Under the pieces are notes generated by a model, which did not search any database, was not told the DNA's origin, and saw nothing but the letters and a program-made list of their open reading frames with translations. Source: Streptomyces tendae (GTDB lineage Bacteria; Actinomycetota; Actinomycetes; Streptomycetales; Streptomycetaceae). From it: DNA of 64,000 bases. The stretch lies in contig NZ_BMUY01000009.1 in assembly GCF_014650435.1 (NCBI RefSeq), forward strand, positions 310,001-374,000. The letters are read 5' to 3'. The stretch's first letter is position 1. Each line of letters begins with the position of its first letter. This document shows, piece by piece, positions 46,921-55,724 of this stretch. A program made the translations under genes and the position numbers.

Positions 46921-48329
46921 GCACCGCCGCCGTCAGCGCCGTCGCCGCCGGAATCGGTCTTCGCGTCGTACGACGACGTGCCCTCGTCGAGGAGCGGCTG
47001 CTGCGTCTTGAGGTGGGCCGGGGCGAAGGCGCGCAGCGCGTGGTAGCCGGTGATGACGACCAGGGTGCCGAGCGCGATGCCGCTGAGCGAGAACGTGTCG
47101 GTGAACTCCATGCTGACGTTGCCGACGCCGATGATGATGCCCGCGGCGGCGGGCACCAGGTTCAGCGGGTTGCGCATGTCCACCTTGGCGTTGATCCAGA
47201 TCTGCGCGCCGAGCAGGCCGATCATGCCGTAGAGGATGACGGTGATGCCGCCCAGCACACCGCCCGGGATCGCGGCGACGACCGCGCCGAACTTCGGGCA
47301 GAGGCCGAAGAGCAGGGCGAAACCGGCCGCCGCCCAGTACGCGGCCGTCGAGTACACCCGGGTCGCGGCCATCACGCCGATGTTCTCGGAGTACGTGGTG
47401 TTGGGCGGGCCGCCGACCGCGGTGGAGAGCACCGAGCCGATGCCGTCGGCCGAGATCGCCGTGCCGAGCCTGTCGTCGAGGTTGTCGCCGGTCATCTCGC
47501 CGACCGCCTTGACGTGCCCGGCGTTCTCCGCGATCAGGGCGATGACGACGGGCAGGGCGACCAGGATCGCCGACCACTCGAAGCTCGGCCCGTGGAAGGA
47601 CGGCAGTCCGATCCAGTCGGCCTGGCCCACGGCGGAGAAGTCCAGCCGCCAGTGGTCGGTGAGCTTGCCGCCGCCGTCCACCGAGTGGATCTTCCCGAAG
47701 ATCCGGTCGAGGGCCCAGGAGAGGACGTAGCCGAAGACCAGCCCCAGGAAGATCGCGATCCGGGACCAGAAGCCGCGCAGGCACACCACGGCCAGACCGG
47801 TGAACAGCATCACGAACAGTGCCGTCCACTGGTCCTGCGGCCAGTAGGTGGACGCGGTGACGGGCGCCAGGTTGAAGCCGATCAGCATCACCACCGCGCC
47901 CGTGACGACCGGCGGCATCGCGGCGTGGATGATCCGCGCCCCGAACCGCTGCACGGCGAGCCCCACCAGGAACAGCGCGACGCCGACCACGAGGACCGCG
48001 CCGGTCACCGTGGCGCTGGTGCCGCCCTGCGCCCGGATCACCGCGGCGACGCCGACGAAGGAGAGCGAGCAGCCGAGGTAGCTGGGCACCCGGCCGCGGG
48101 TGGCGAGCAGGAAGATGACGGTCGCCACGCCCGACATCATGATCGCGAGGTTGGGGTCCAGGCCCATCAGGACCGGAGCCACGAACGACGCCCCGAACAT
48201 GGCCACCACGTGCTGGGCGCCCAGCCCGGCGGTGCGGGGCCAGGAGAGCCGTTCGTCGGGGCGGACCACCGCTCCGGGGGCGGGCACTTTGCCGTCCCCG
48301 TGCAGTTTCCAACGCACGCCGAGGTCCAT
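46902..48329 (-). CDS. NCS2-family uracil/xanthine permease
   Basis: This 475-residue protein has about 12-14 helices. NCS2 signatures are QHVVAMFGASFVAPVL near the N-terminus, LIAENAGHVKAVGEMTG (the substrate-binding Glu) and TAVGGPPNTTYSENIGVMA. The TTYSENIG form fits uracil permeases best, which would suit pyrimidine salvage. Its 3' end overlaps the convergent GH6 gene by 19 bases. The ATG start has only a weak ribosome site. The last 40 residues are hydrophilic and disordered. Confidence 0.9.
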   Translation of the reverse strand: MDLGVRWKLHGDGKVPAPGAVVRPDERLSWPRTAGLGAQHVVAMFGASFVAPVLMGLDPNLAIMMSGVATVIFLLATRGRVPSYLGCSLSFVGVAAVIRAQGGTSATVTGAVLVVGVALFLVGLAVQRFGARIIHAAMPPVVTGAVVMLIGFNLAPVTASTYWPQDQWTALFVMLFTGLAVVCLRGFWSRIAIFLGLVFGYVLSWALDRIFGKIHSVDGGGKLTDHWRLDFSAVGQADWIGLPSFHGPSFEWSAILVALPVVIALIAENAGHVKAVGEMTGDNLDDRLGTAISADGIGSVLSTAVGGPPNTTYSENIGVMAATRVYSTAAYWAAAGFALLFGLCPKFGAVVAAIPGGVLGGITVILYGMIGLLGAQIWINAKVDMRNPLNLVPAAAGIIIGVGNVSMEFTDTFSLSGIALGTLVVITGYHALRAFAPAHLKTQQPLLDEGTSSYDAKTDSGGDGADGGGAQRARS

Positions 48330-48472
48330 GGTGAGGTTTCGCTTTCTCTGTACCGAGGTCTGTCCGGACCATTGTCAGGGGTGCCCGGCCGTGCGGTTGA
48401 CCTGCACCCTTCCTCGAGGGGCGTGCTGAGCGTCCGCTTAGGATGGTGAGGATCCCCGTACGCGCGTTGACA

Positions 48473-48510
48473 CCGCACGTGCCACCCCGCACGTACCACC
48501 CCGCACCACC
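48473..48510 (+). repeat. 14-bp tandem repeat before the thioesterase gene
   Basis: CCGCACGTGCCACC (48473-48486) and CCGCACGTACCACC (48487-48500) are followed by a shortened third unit, CCGCACCACC (48501-48510). A TTGACA box (48467-48472) directly precedes them. The array ends just before the AGGAG ribosome site, so it lies in the promoter or leader. Confidence 0.6.
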
Positions 48511-48522
48511 CAGGAGTCCGCC

Positions 48523-48990
48523 GTGACCGCCGAAGCGCCCGCCGCCCCCGTCCCGCCCGTCGTGCCGTACGGCCGGCTCGTCCCCGTCACCGTCCACTTC
48601 GACGACCTGGACGCCCTAGGGCTGCTGCACAACGCCCGCTACCCGGTGATGGTCGAGCGGGCCTGGACCGAGCTGTGGGCCGAGCGCGGCGTCCGCTTCG
48701 AGGGCGGCTGGGCGGCCGCCGGCGACGCCTGCAACGCCGTCAAGGAACTGACGATCGGCTACGAGGCGCCGGTCACCCGGCCCGGCGCGTACGCCGTCCA
48801 CCTGTGGCTGGACCGGCTCGGCACCACCGGTCTCACCTACGGCTTCCGGTTCTGCTCGGCGGACGGCGCCACCACCTACGCCCGCGGCACCCGGGTGCTG
48901 GTCCGGCTGGACTCCCGGACGCTGCGCCCGGCGCCGTGGAGCGAGGCGTTCAGGACTGCCGGTCGGGCACTTCTGCGACCGGCGGACTGA
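48523..48990 (+). CDS. Hotdog-fold acyl-CoA thioesterase
   Basis: This 155-residue protein has the 4-hydroxybenzoyl-CoA thioesterase-type block HFDDLDALGLLHNARY, in which the Asp-x-x-Gly-x-x-x-Asn pattern places the catalytic acid. It probably hydrolyses an acyl-CoA of unknown chain. The GTG start follows AGGAG by seven bases. Its last 41 bases overlap the end of the convergent MFS gene. Confidence 0.87.
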   Translation: MTAEAPAAPVPPVVPYGRLVPVTVHFDDLDALGLLHNARYPVMVERAWTELWAERGVRFEGGWAAAGDACNAVKELTIGYEAPVTRPGAYAVHLWLDRLGTTGLTYGFRFCSADGATTYARGTRVLVRLDSRTLRPAPWSEAFRTAGRALLRPAD

Positions 48991-50161
48991 TCTTCGGCCG
49001 GTTCCGGTCCCCGGCCCGCAGTACCCGCGCGAACACCACCAGGCAGCAGGCCAGCAGGGTCACCAGACCGAACGACACCACCAGGCTGGTCGCCTGGGCC
49101 AGACCGCCGATCGCGCTCGGCGCGACCAGGCCCGAGGTGTACGTGATGGTGGCGACGCCCGCGATGGCCAGGCTCGGGTTGGAACCGGCCCGGCCGGCCG
49201 CGGCGAAGCACAGCGGGACGACCACGGCGATGCCGAGGCCCATCAGCGCGAAGCCGGTCATCGCCACCGCCGGATGGCCGCCGACCACGACGAGCAGACC
49301 GCCGAGGGTGGCCAGCACGCCGCTCACCCGTACCGTGCGCACCGCGCCGAACCGGTCCACCACCTTGTCGCCGGCGAGCCGGGCCAGTGCCATCGTCAGC
49401 GTGAAGCCCGTCGTGCAGGCCGCCGCCAGACCGGCCGACGTCTCCAGCTCGTCCCGCAGATAGACCGCGGACCAGTCCAGGCTCGCGCCCTCCGCGAACA
49501 CCGCGCAGAACCCGACCGCGCCGATCAGCAGCGCCGACCTGGGCGGCAGCGCGAAGCGCGGCGGCGGGTCCTCGTCCTCGGCGGGCTGGAGGTCCAGCAC
49601 CCACGTGCAGGCGACCAGGCCGGTCACGGTCAGCACCGCGGCGGCCAGAAGGTGGTGGGTCCGGGCGTCCGTGCCCAGGTGGGCGGCGAGCGTCCCGGCC
49701 GCCGAACCGATCAGCGCGCCCGCGCTCCACATGCCGTGCAGCCCCGACATGATCGACTTGTCGAGACGGTTCTCGATCTCGACGCCCAGGGCGTTCATCG
49801 CCACGTCCGACATGCCCGCCGTGGCGCCGTAGACGAACAGGGCGAGGCACAGGGTGAGCAGGTTCGGGGCGAGGGAGGGCAGGATCAGCGCCAGCGTCCA
49901 CAGGGCCAGCAGACCGCGCAGTGCGGTACGGGCGCCGAAGCGGTGGCTGACTCGGCCGGCCAGCGGCATGGCGAGGGACGCGCCGAGCGCCGGGAAGGCG
50001 AGCGCCAGCCCCAACTGGCCCGCGCTCACACCGGCGTGGTCCTGGATCCACGGCACCCGGGTCGCGAAGGAGCCGGTGACGGCGCCGTGCACGGCGAAGA
50101 CCGCCGCCACGGCGTACCGGGCGTGCTTCACCTCGCGGCGCCCGTAGGTTCCTGTGCTCAT
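48950..50161 (-). CDS. MFS transporter divergent from a ROK regulator
   Basis: This 403-residue protein has 12 helices. The ATG at 50161 has GGAGGGG seven bases upstream. An N-terminal MFS half (AVHGAVTGSFATRVPWIQDH and AGRVSHRFGARTALRG, motif A) is joined to a second half with LAGDKVVDRFGAVRTVR. It resembles YbjJ/FucP-like transporters. The substrate is unknown, perhaps a sugar given the ROK gene across the shared promoter. Confidence 0.87.
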   Translation of the reverse strand: MSTGTYGRREVKHARYAVAAVFAVHGAVTGSFATRVPWIQDHAGVSAGQLGLALAFPALGASLAMPLAGRVSHRFGARTALRGLLALWTLALILPSLAPNLLTLCLALFVYGATAGMSDVAMNALGVEIENRLDKSIMSGLHGMWSAGALIGSAAGTLAAHLGTDARTHHLLAAAVLTVTGLVACTWVLDLQPAEDEDPPPRFALPPRSALLIGAVGFCAVFAEGASLDWSAVYLRDELETSAGLAAACTTGFTLTMALARLAGDKVVDRFGAVRTVRVSGVLATLGGLLVVVGGHPAVAMTGFALMGLGIAVVVPLCFAAAGRAGSNPSLAIAGVATITYTSGLVAPSAIGGLAQATSLVVSFGLVTLLACCLVVFARVLRAGDRNRPKISPPVAEVPDRQS

Positions 50162-50198
50162 GGTCCACCCCTCCGTGTCCGTCAATCCGCGGCGTAAA

Positions 50199-50221
50199 CT
50201 ATCAGGGAGCCTGCCTGATAG
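50199..50221. promoter_or_regulatory. Inverted-repeat operator in the MFS/ROK divergent promoter
   Basis: CTATCAGG (50199-50206) and CCTGATAG (50214-50221) form a perfect eight-base inverted repeat with a seven-base gap, centred in the 112-base space between the two genes. It is the natural binding site for the ROK repressor. Confidence 0.6.
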
Positions 50222-50273
50222 ATAGTGGATTACCGGTGCGGCCCCCGCGCCGCCGATCTGGAAGGATCCCGGC

Positions 50274-51473
50274 ATGCCCGCATCTCCGAGCACCGCCCGG
50301 GCCATCAACGACCGGCTCGCCCTTCAGCTGCTCCAGCGGGAGGGCCCGTTGACGGCAGGGCAGTTGAAGCAGCTGACCGGCCTGTCCCGGCCCACCGTCG
50401 CCGACCTCGTCGAACGCCTCACCGACGCCGGACTGATCGAGGTGGCGGGGGAGTCCGGCGAGCAGCGCCGCGGACCCAACGCGAAGCTGTACGGCATCGT
50501 CGCCGAGCGCGCGTACCTCGCCGCCCTCGACGTGCGCACCGAGGGCGTCGCCGTGCTCGTCTCCGACCTGCTCGGCCGGGTCCTCGCCGAGGGCTCCGTG
50601 CCCATCGACGACCACTCCGGCACCGGTCCCGCGGTGGAGCAGGCGGTGAGCCTGGTCGAGCGCGCGGTCAAGGAGGCCGGCGCCGACCGGCTGCACACCG
50701 TCGGCATCGGCGCCCCCGGACTGATCGACCCGGTCGGCGGGGAACTCCGGGACTCCAGCGGACTGCCCGAGTGGCACCGCAGTCTGATGGCGGCCCTCCA
50801 GGAGAAGTTCCCCGAGGCGCGGGTCGGCGTCGAGAACGAGACCAACCTCGCCGCCCTGGCCGAACAGCGCGACGGCGCCGCCCGCGACCGGGACACCTTC
50901 GTGCTCCTCTGGCTCGGCCTCGGCATCGGCGCGGCCGTCGTCCTCGACGGCACCCTGCGCCGGGGCGTGTCCGGGGGAGCGGGCGAGATCGGCTTCATGC
51001 CGGTGCCGGGCACCGCGGGCCTGCCGTCGGCCACCGACTGCGACGGTGGCTTCCACTCCGTGGCCGGGGCGGCGGCGGTCACCGCGCTCGCGGCGGAGCA
51101 CGGAGTGACGGCACGACCCGCCGGGCCCGAGCCGCACGCCGCCGCACTGGTCCGGGAGGCGGTACGCCGGTCGGCGTCGGGGAGCGACCCCGCCGCCGAG
51201 GGCTTCCTCGACGCCCTCGCCGACCGCGTCGTACTCGGCGCCGCCGCCGTCGTCTCCGTCCTCGACCCCGGCTGCCTGGTGCTCGCCGGTGAGATCGGCC
51301 GGGCCGGCGCCGACGCCCTCGCCGACCGCGTCCAGCACCGCCTCGCCCGGATGTCCCCGCTGGCCACGGAGGTGCGGCACAGCACCCTGGGCGGCGGCGC
51401 GGTCCTGCGCGGCGCCCTGCTGACCGCCCGCGACCGCGCCCAGGACGACCTCTTCGCCCCGCCCGAGCGGTAG
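50274..51473 (+). CDS. ROK-family transcription repressor
   Basis: This 399-residue protein has an N-terminal winged helix (GPLTAGQLKQLTGLSRPTVA, about residues 24-45) and a ROK sugar-kinase-like domain (VGIGAPGLIDP, ENETNLAALAEQ, GIGAAVVLDGTLRRG). The usual zinc-binding Cys cluster is reduced to DCDGGFH. It likely controls itself and the divergent MFS gene in response to a sugar. Confidence 0.9.
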   Translation: MPASPSTARAINDRLALQLLQREGPLTAGQLKQLTGLSRPTVADLVERLTDAGLIEVAGESGEQRRGPNAKLYGIVAERAYLAALDVRTEGVAVLVSDLLGRVLAEGSVPIDDHSGTGPAVEQAVSLVERAVKEAGADRLHTVGIGAPGLIDPVGGELRDSSGLPEWHRSLMAALQEKFPEARVGVENETNLAALAEQRDGAARDRDTFVLLWLGLGIGAAVVLDGTLRRGVSGGAGEIGFMPVPGTAGLPSATDCDGGFHSVAGAAAVTALAAEHGVTARPAGPEPHAAALVREAVRRSASGSDPAAEGFLDALADRVVLGAAAVVSVLDPGCLVLAGEIGRAGADALADRVQHRLARMSPLATEVRHSTLGGGAVLRGALLTARDRAQDDLFAPPER

Positions 51474-51494
51474 CCCGCGGCGCCCGGGAGGATC

Positions 51495-51932
51495 TCACTC
51501 GGGGCGCCGGCCGGTGCCCGCGGAGCCCGGCTCCCGGAACGCCGTGCCGTCCGCCGCCAGCCACACCAGTACCGCCGGGAGCAGCACCGCCGCACCCAGC
51601 AGGGCCAGGAAACCCGCGGCGCTCGCCGCCGACAGGGGCTCCAGATGCCGGGCGTGGAAGAGGAGATGGGCGACGGCGGAGACCAGGTAGGCCACCAGCG
51701 CCGTCAGCACCAGGCGGCGTTCCATCGTCGCCACCGCCGCGCAGAGCACCACGGCGAGCGCGAGGCTCGCCCCGCCGAAGTCCTGGAGCAGATGCTCGTT
51801 GTAGGGCGGCAGGTGCGACACCCACGGCCACTTCCAGAACAGCTCCGGCAGCAGCAGGATCCACAGCCCCAGCACCACCTGGCCGCCCGCGAGCAGTCCC
51901 AGCCCCGCCCGCAGCGCCGCCCGTCCGCTCAT
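51495..51932 (-). CDS. Four-helix integral membrane protein
   Basis: This 145-residue protein has four predicted helices (AGLGLLAGGQVVLGLWILLL, ASLALAVVLCAAVA, LTALVAYLVSAVAHLL and FLALLGAAVLLPAVLVWL) and a His-rich turn (HARHLEP). The family is not recognised; it resembles small DoxX-like or DUF4267-like proteins. The start overlaps the stop of the NmrA-like gene, so the two form an operon. Confidence 0.75.
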   Translation of the reverse strand: MSGRAALRAGLGLLAGGQVVLGLWILLLPELFWKWPWVSHLPPYNEHLLQDFGGASLALAVVLCAAVATMERRLVLTALVAYLVSAVAHLLFHARHLEPLSAASAAGFLALLGAAVLLPAVLVWLAADGTAFREPGSAGTGRRPE

Positions 51933-52693
51933 CCGCGCCGCCCGTCCTCCCCGCGGCCGAACCGCCCCGCCAGGTACTCCTCGAACGTGCCTTTGCCGAC
52001 CGCGTGTTCGGGCGCGAGATGCCCGCCCGCGCGGAACGCGCGGTAAGTCTTCCCCGCGAGCGGCAGGTTCACCACGGCCCGCCGGCGTCCCGTCGCGCCC
52101 AGATAGGCACGGGCCAACGACTCGAAGGTGCGCACCTCGGGACCGCCCACGTCCGGCGCCCGCCCGGCGGGCGCCCCCTGGGCCAGTTCGGCGAGCCGGT
52201 CCGCGACCTCCGCCACCTCCACCGGCTGGTCGCAGGCGTGCGCGGGCAGCACCAGGACCGGCAGCTTGGCCAGCGCCCGGAGCACCTGCACCACCAGGTC
52301 GTGGAACTGGGTGGCCCGCAGGACCGTCCACCCGATCCCCGACTCCTCCACCAGCTTCTCCACCGCGAACTTGGGCCGGTAGTAGCCGAGCGGCACCCGG
52401 TCGACGCCGACGATCGAGATGTAGACCAGGTGGCTCGCGCCGGCCCGCCGCGCCGCCGCGATCAGGTTCGCGGCCGACCGCTCGTCCCCGCCGAGCTGCG
52501 TGGTCGCGCAGTGCACGACCGTGTCGACACCGGCGAGCGCCGCGTCCAGGCCGCTGCCGCCCTCGCGCAGGTCGACGGCGTACGGCTCGCTGTGCCGGCT
52601 GAGGACCCGCACCTCGTGCCCGTCGGCCCGCAGCCGTTCGGTGACGAGCCGGCCAAGCGTGCCGGTGCCGCCGGTCACCAGGATCGTGGTCAT
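51929..52693 (-). CDS. NmrA-like NAD(P)-binding protein
   Basis: This 254-residue Rossmann protein of the atypical short-chain dehydrogenase type begins TTILVTGGTGTLGRLV, with HLVYISIVGVD and GYYRPKFAVEKLVEESG. The catalytic Tyr-Lys pair may be absent, as in NmrA-type redox sensors. ATG lies at 52693 after AGGGG. It is operonic with the downstream membrane protein. Confidence 0.85.
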   Translation of the reverse strand: MTTILVTGGTGTLGRLVTERLRADGHEVRVLSRHSEPYAVDLREGGSGLDAALAGVDTVVHCATTQLGGDERSAANLIAAARRAGASHLVYISIVGVDRVPLGYYRPKFAVEKLVEESGIGWTVLRATQFHDLVVQVLRALAKLPVLVLPAHACDQPVEVAEVADRLAELAQGAPAGRAPDVGGPEVRTFESLARAYLGATGRRRAVVNLPLAGKTYRAFRAGGHLAPEHAVGKGTFEEYLAGRFGRGEDGRRG

Positions 52694-52762
52694 GCTGTTC
52701 AGCCCCTGTCGGACGTGGGCGTGTGGTTCGCCCATCACACCGTGGCGCAGCCCGCAGGGCAA

Positions 52763-52837
52763 CGCACCCTGCCCATGCCCGACAGGGTGCGCTGGGGGAC
52801 CCGGCGGCGGGCAAGGGCCTTCGTCACCGCCGCCGGG
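52763..52837 (-). terminator. Two tandem hairpins after the chitinase gene
   Basis: On the minus strand the first hairpin pairs 52827-52837 with 52800-52810 (11 bases, CCCGGCGGCGG arms). The second pairs 52783-52791 with 52763-52771 (CGCACCCTG arms). Together they separate the chitinase from the NmrA-like operon. Confidence 0.7.
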
Positions 52838-52853
52838 CCCGTCCGGGCGGGGG

Positions 52854-55229
52854 TCAGCAGGCGCCGAGGTCCTGCCAGACACCCCATTCGCCGGTGGTTC
52901 CGGGCTCCTCGCCCTTCGTCCACCACTTGGACTTCCACGTGTGCCCCTGGTGGGACACCGTGGTGCCGCCGCCGTACGACGAGACCGTGTCCCAGGCGGG
53001 GGCGGCGCACTGCCCGGTGCCGTCCGTCGGGCTGGGGCTCGGCCCCGGGGACTGCGAGCCGGTCGGCGTCGGGGTGGGGCCGGGCGTCTGCGTCCCCGGG
53101 TCCACCACGGTCGTGCCCCGGGCGAGGTCACCGGCCAGGGCGTACGCCTTGCCGCCGATCGTCACCGTCCAGTTCGACGGGGTCGACACGGGCAGGTAGT
53201 AGTTGAACGACAGGTCGACGGTCGCGCCCGGTGCCAGCGACTGCCACGCCGGCAGCTTCAGCGACACCCGGTGGAAGTCACCCTTCAGACCCCCGGCGTT
53301 GCCGCCCGTGTGGTCGCTGCTGATGACCTTGGTGCCGAAACCGGACTGGTCGGAGGCGTTCCCCGGGGCCGAGGTCCCGTAGTCGAACTGGAACTCGGTG
53401 CCGCCCGGCAGCGCGGTCTTCGTGCGGTTGGTGATCCGCAGCTTGGGCGTGATCGGGTAGTTGGAGTCGCCCAGCTTGAAGTCGGTGAACTCCACGTCCA
53501 CGTCCACGGCCTGCGCAGGCAGGTCCGCGTTGGACTTCTTCGCGCCGTAGGGAGCGGCCGACTTGAACGTGTCGTACATCAGCGAGGTGAGTGTGTCACC
53601 CGGCTCGTACTGGCCCTTGGCGGCGTTCCAGCCGTAGTCGCCGGCCAGCTCCCAGATCATCGCGCCGCCGATGCCGCGGTCCACCACGTAGTCGGCCTTG
53701 GTGCCGACGGACTGTTCGTCCTCGGTGGAGAGGAAGACCTTCTTCTCGGCGTTCCACAGCCAGGGCGCGACCAGCGTCGAGTCGTACTTGCGGGCGTAGG
53801 TGCCCGTCAGCTTCGTGTCCGCCGGGAAGCCGTAGTCGGTGACGTAGTCGCCGACGATGCCCTTCTCCAGGTTCTTGGCGTGCCACATCGGGTTGGAGCC
53901 CGCCGGGGACTCCTTGCCGTTGGTGTCGAGGTCGTGCCAGAGGTTGTCGATGCCGACGGCGCCGTCCCCGCACTTGGTCAGGCCGGAGCCCGCTGGACAG
54001 GTGGACGCGGAGGCCCTGCCCCACAGGCCGTCGGTCCCGCCCTGGACGTTCTTGTGGCCGCGGGTGTAGTACGGCAGGCCGATGTTGATGCGGCCGGCCG
54101 GCATGGAGCCGCGGAAGTAGTGGTAGGCCCAGTCGGTGTTGAGGTAGCCGATGCCGCCGTACTGGGCGCTCCCGTACACGTTGGCGGCGGCCAGCTCGGC
54201 GTCCTTGCCGTCGTCGAAGAGGGAGGCGTTCGGGCCGACGTACTCGTTCCAGGCGCCGTGCAGGTCGTACGACATGATGTTGACGTAGTCCAGGTACTTC
54301 TGGACCTGGAAGGTCTCCATGCCGCGCAGCAGGTACCCGGAGGACGGCGCGGCGACGGAGAGGAGGTAGTGCCTGCCGTCCGCGGCGCCCGCGCGGTCGA
54401 GCTTCTCGCGCAGCGTCTTCATCAGGACCGCGTAGCCCTTGACCAGCCCGGCCCGGCGGCCGTTGGCGAATGACCAGTCGAGCGGGTTGCCCGCGTCCTT
54501 CATCGTCGTCGGGTACTCGTAGTCGATGTCGACGCCGTTGAAGCCGTACTTCCGGACGAAGCCGACCGCCGAGTCGGCGAAGGTGTCGATGCCGGCCTGG
54601 TTGACCGAGCCGTCCGCGTTGGTGGCCATCGAGTAGAAGCCGCCGGAGTCCACGCGCGAGCCGTCGTCCGCGAAGTAGCCGCCCGTCTCGGCCCAGCCGC
54701 CCACCGAGATCATCGTCTTGACGTCCGGGTGCTGCTTCTTGAACTTGTTGAGCAGGTTGAAGTGGCCCTTGTAGGGGAGGTACGGGTCCATCTCGGCACC
54801 CGCGACCCCGGGCCAGGTCATCCCGGTCGCCGGGTTCTTCTCGCCGTCGGAGCCGACGGAGAGCTTGTTGGCGCCGTCGACGTGCGCGAAGGCGTAGTTG
54901 ATGTGGGTGATCTTGTCCCACGGGATGTCCGAGGCGAGGTAGGCCGGCTTGCCGTCCTTGCCCGTGCGCCAGCCGGTGAAGTAGCCGATCACCCGGCGCG
55001 GGTGGTCCGCGCCCATCTTCTCCCGGCCCGCAACGTCGTAGACCGAGCAGTAGGGAACGTCGGCACCGGGGGTCTCGTAGAGCCCGTCGGGACGACAGGT
55101 CTCCTGGTCGGCGGCTTGCGAGGCGGTGGCCGGGAGACCGGCGAGCAGCAGACCGGCGACGGCGGCGACCGCCGCGAACAGGGCCGGCCCCGCTCTGTGG
55201 CGGGATCTGGAGCGTGACGGGGAAGGCAC
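52854..55229 (-). CDS. Secreted GH18 chitinase with C-terminal chitin-binding module
   Basis: This 791-residue protein starts at GTG 55229 behind GAGAGGA. A signal peptide covers residues 1 to about 38 (AGLLLAGLPATASQA). The GH18 barrel spans about 75-560. Its DxxDxDxE motif reads NGVDIDYE, so the catalytic Glu238 with Asp234 and Asp236 is present but the first Asp is Asn231. A beta-sandwich resembling the chitinase-C domain (about 570-690), a Pro/Thr/Ser linker and a CBM5/12 module (WDTVSSYGGGTTVSHQGHTW) follow. It digests chitin outside the cell. The promoter carries chitinase-type direct repeats. Confidence 0.93.
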   Translation of the reverse strand: MPSPSRSRSRHRAGPALFAAVAAVAGLLLAGLPATASQAADQETCRPDGLYETPGADVPYCSVYDVAGREKMGADHPRRVIGYFTGWRTGKDGKPAYLASDIPWDKITHINYAFAHVDGANKLSVGSDGEKNPATGMTWPGVAGAEMDPYLPYKGHFNLLNKFKKQHPDVKTMISVGGWAETGGYFADDGSRVDSGGFYSMATNADGSVNQAGIDTFADSAVGFVRKYGFNGVDIDYEYPTTMKDAGNPLDWSFANGRRAGLVKGYAVLMKTLREKLDRAGAADGRHYLLSVAAPSSGYLLRGMETFQVQKYLDYVNIMSYDLHGAWNEYVGPNASLFDDGKDAELAAANVYGSAQYGGIGYLNTDWAYHYFRGSMPAGRINIGLPYYTRGHKNVQGGTDGLWGRASASTCPAGSGLTKCGDGAVGIDNLWHDLDTNGKESPAGSNPMWHAKNLEKGIVGDYVTDYGFPADTKLTGTYARKYDSTLVAPWLWNAEKKVFLSTEDEQSVGTKADYVVDRGIGGAMIWELAGDYGWNAAKGQYEPGDTLTSLMYDTFKSAAPYGAKKSNADLPAQAVDVDVEFTDFKLGDSNYPITPKLRITNRTKTALPGGTEFQFDYGTSAPGNASDQSGFGTKVISSDHTGGNAGGLKGDFHRVSLKLPAWQSLAPGATVDLSFNYYLPVSTPSNWTVTIGGKAYALAGDLARGTTVVDPGTQTPGPTPTPTGSQSPGPSPSPTDGTGQCAAPAWDTVSSYGGGTTVSHQGHTWKSKWWTKGEEPGTTGEWGVWQDLGAC

Positions 55230-55259
55230 AGTCGGTTCCTCTCCACGGAAGTTGCGCAG

Positions 55260-55303
55260 ACCCTAGAGAGGACTAGACCAGTGCGTCAATAGGTATGGAC
55301 CAA
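55260..55303 (-). promoter_or_regulatory. Chitinase promoter with two 12-bp direct repeats (dre-like)
   Basis: On the minus strand TTGACG (55284-55289) is 18 bases from TAGGGT (55260-55265). CTGGTCTAGTCC (55270-55281) lies between the boxes and TTGGTCCATACC (55292-55303) just upstream. These match the TGGTCTAGACC-type repeats known from Streptomyces chitinase promoters, where DasR and related regulators act. Confidence 0.75.
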
Positions 55304-55447
55304 TCCCAACCTGGCGGGGCGGCCGCCCAGTTGGAGCGGTCGTGACCGGGCCCGGAGGTCGGAGCAAGCACTCTGTGAGCCACCCCACACGCTCCGTCCG
55401 CATGGACGGGGATCAGCCGTGGCACACTGGCCCTGTACCAGAAGCAG

Positions 55448-55573
55448 CGCACTCCGGGGTCGGTGAAAGTCCGAACCGGCGGTTACAGTCCGCGACCCGG
55501 TCGCTTCCAGCGGCCGGTTGACCAGGTGAAATTCCTGGACCGACGGTTAAAGTCCGGATGGGAGGCAGTGCGC
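55448..55573 (+). promoter_or_regulatory. FMN riboswitch (RFN element) of the riboflavin operon
   Basis: The closing stem GCGCACT (55448-55454) with AGTGCGC (55567-55573) is perfect. Inside lie conserved RFN blocks: GGGGTCGGTGAAAGTCCGAA, GGCGGTTACAGTCCGCGACC, GGTGAAATTCCTGGACC and GACGGTTAAAGTCCGGATG. It lies about 150 bases before ribE and will reduce operon expression when FMN is high. The remaining leader (55574-55724) holds the AGGAGG ribosome site near 55710 but no clear terminator. Confidence 0.95.
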
Positions 55574-55724
55574 GGCGGGCGAGCACACGTGCGCGCTGCC
55601 GAATTCTGGGCGTACCCGTCCCGGGTGCGTCCTGTCCGGCGTCGTTCCCGGTGCCCTCGTCCGTGGTCTCTGTCGTTCCGACAGCCCCGGAGTCCGTGCC
55701 CGAAGAGGCAGGAGGACCCGGGAA

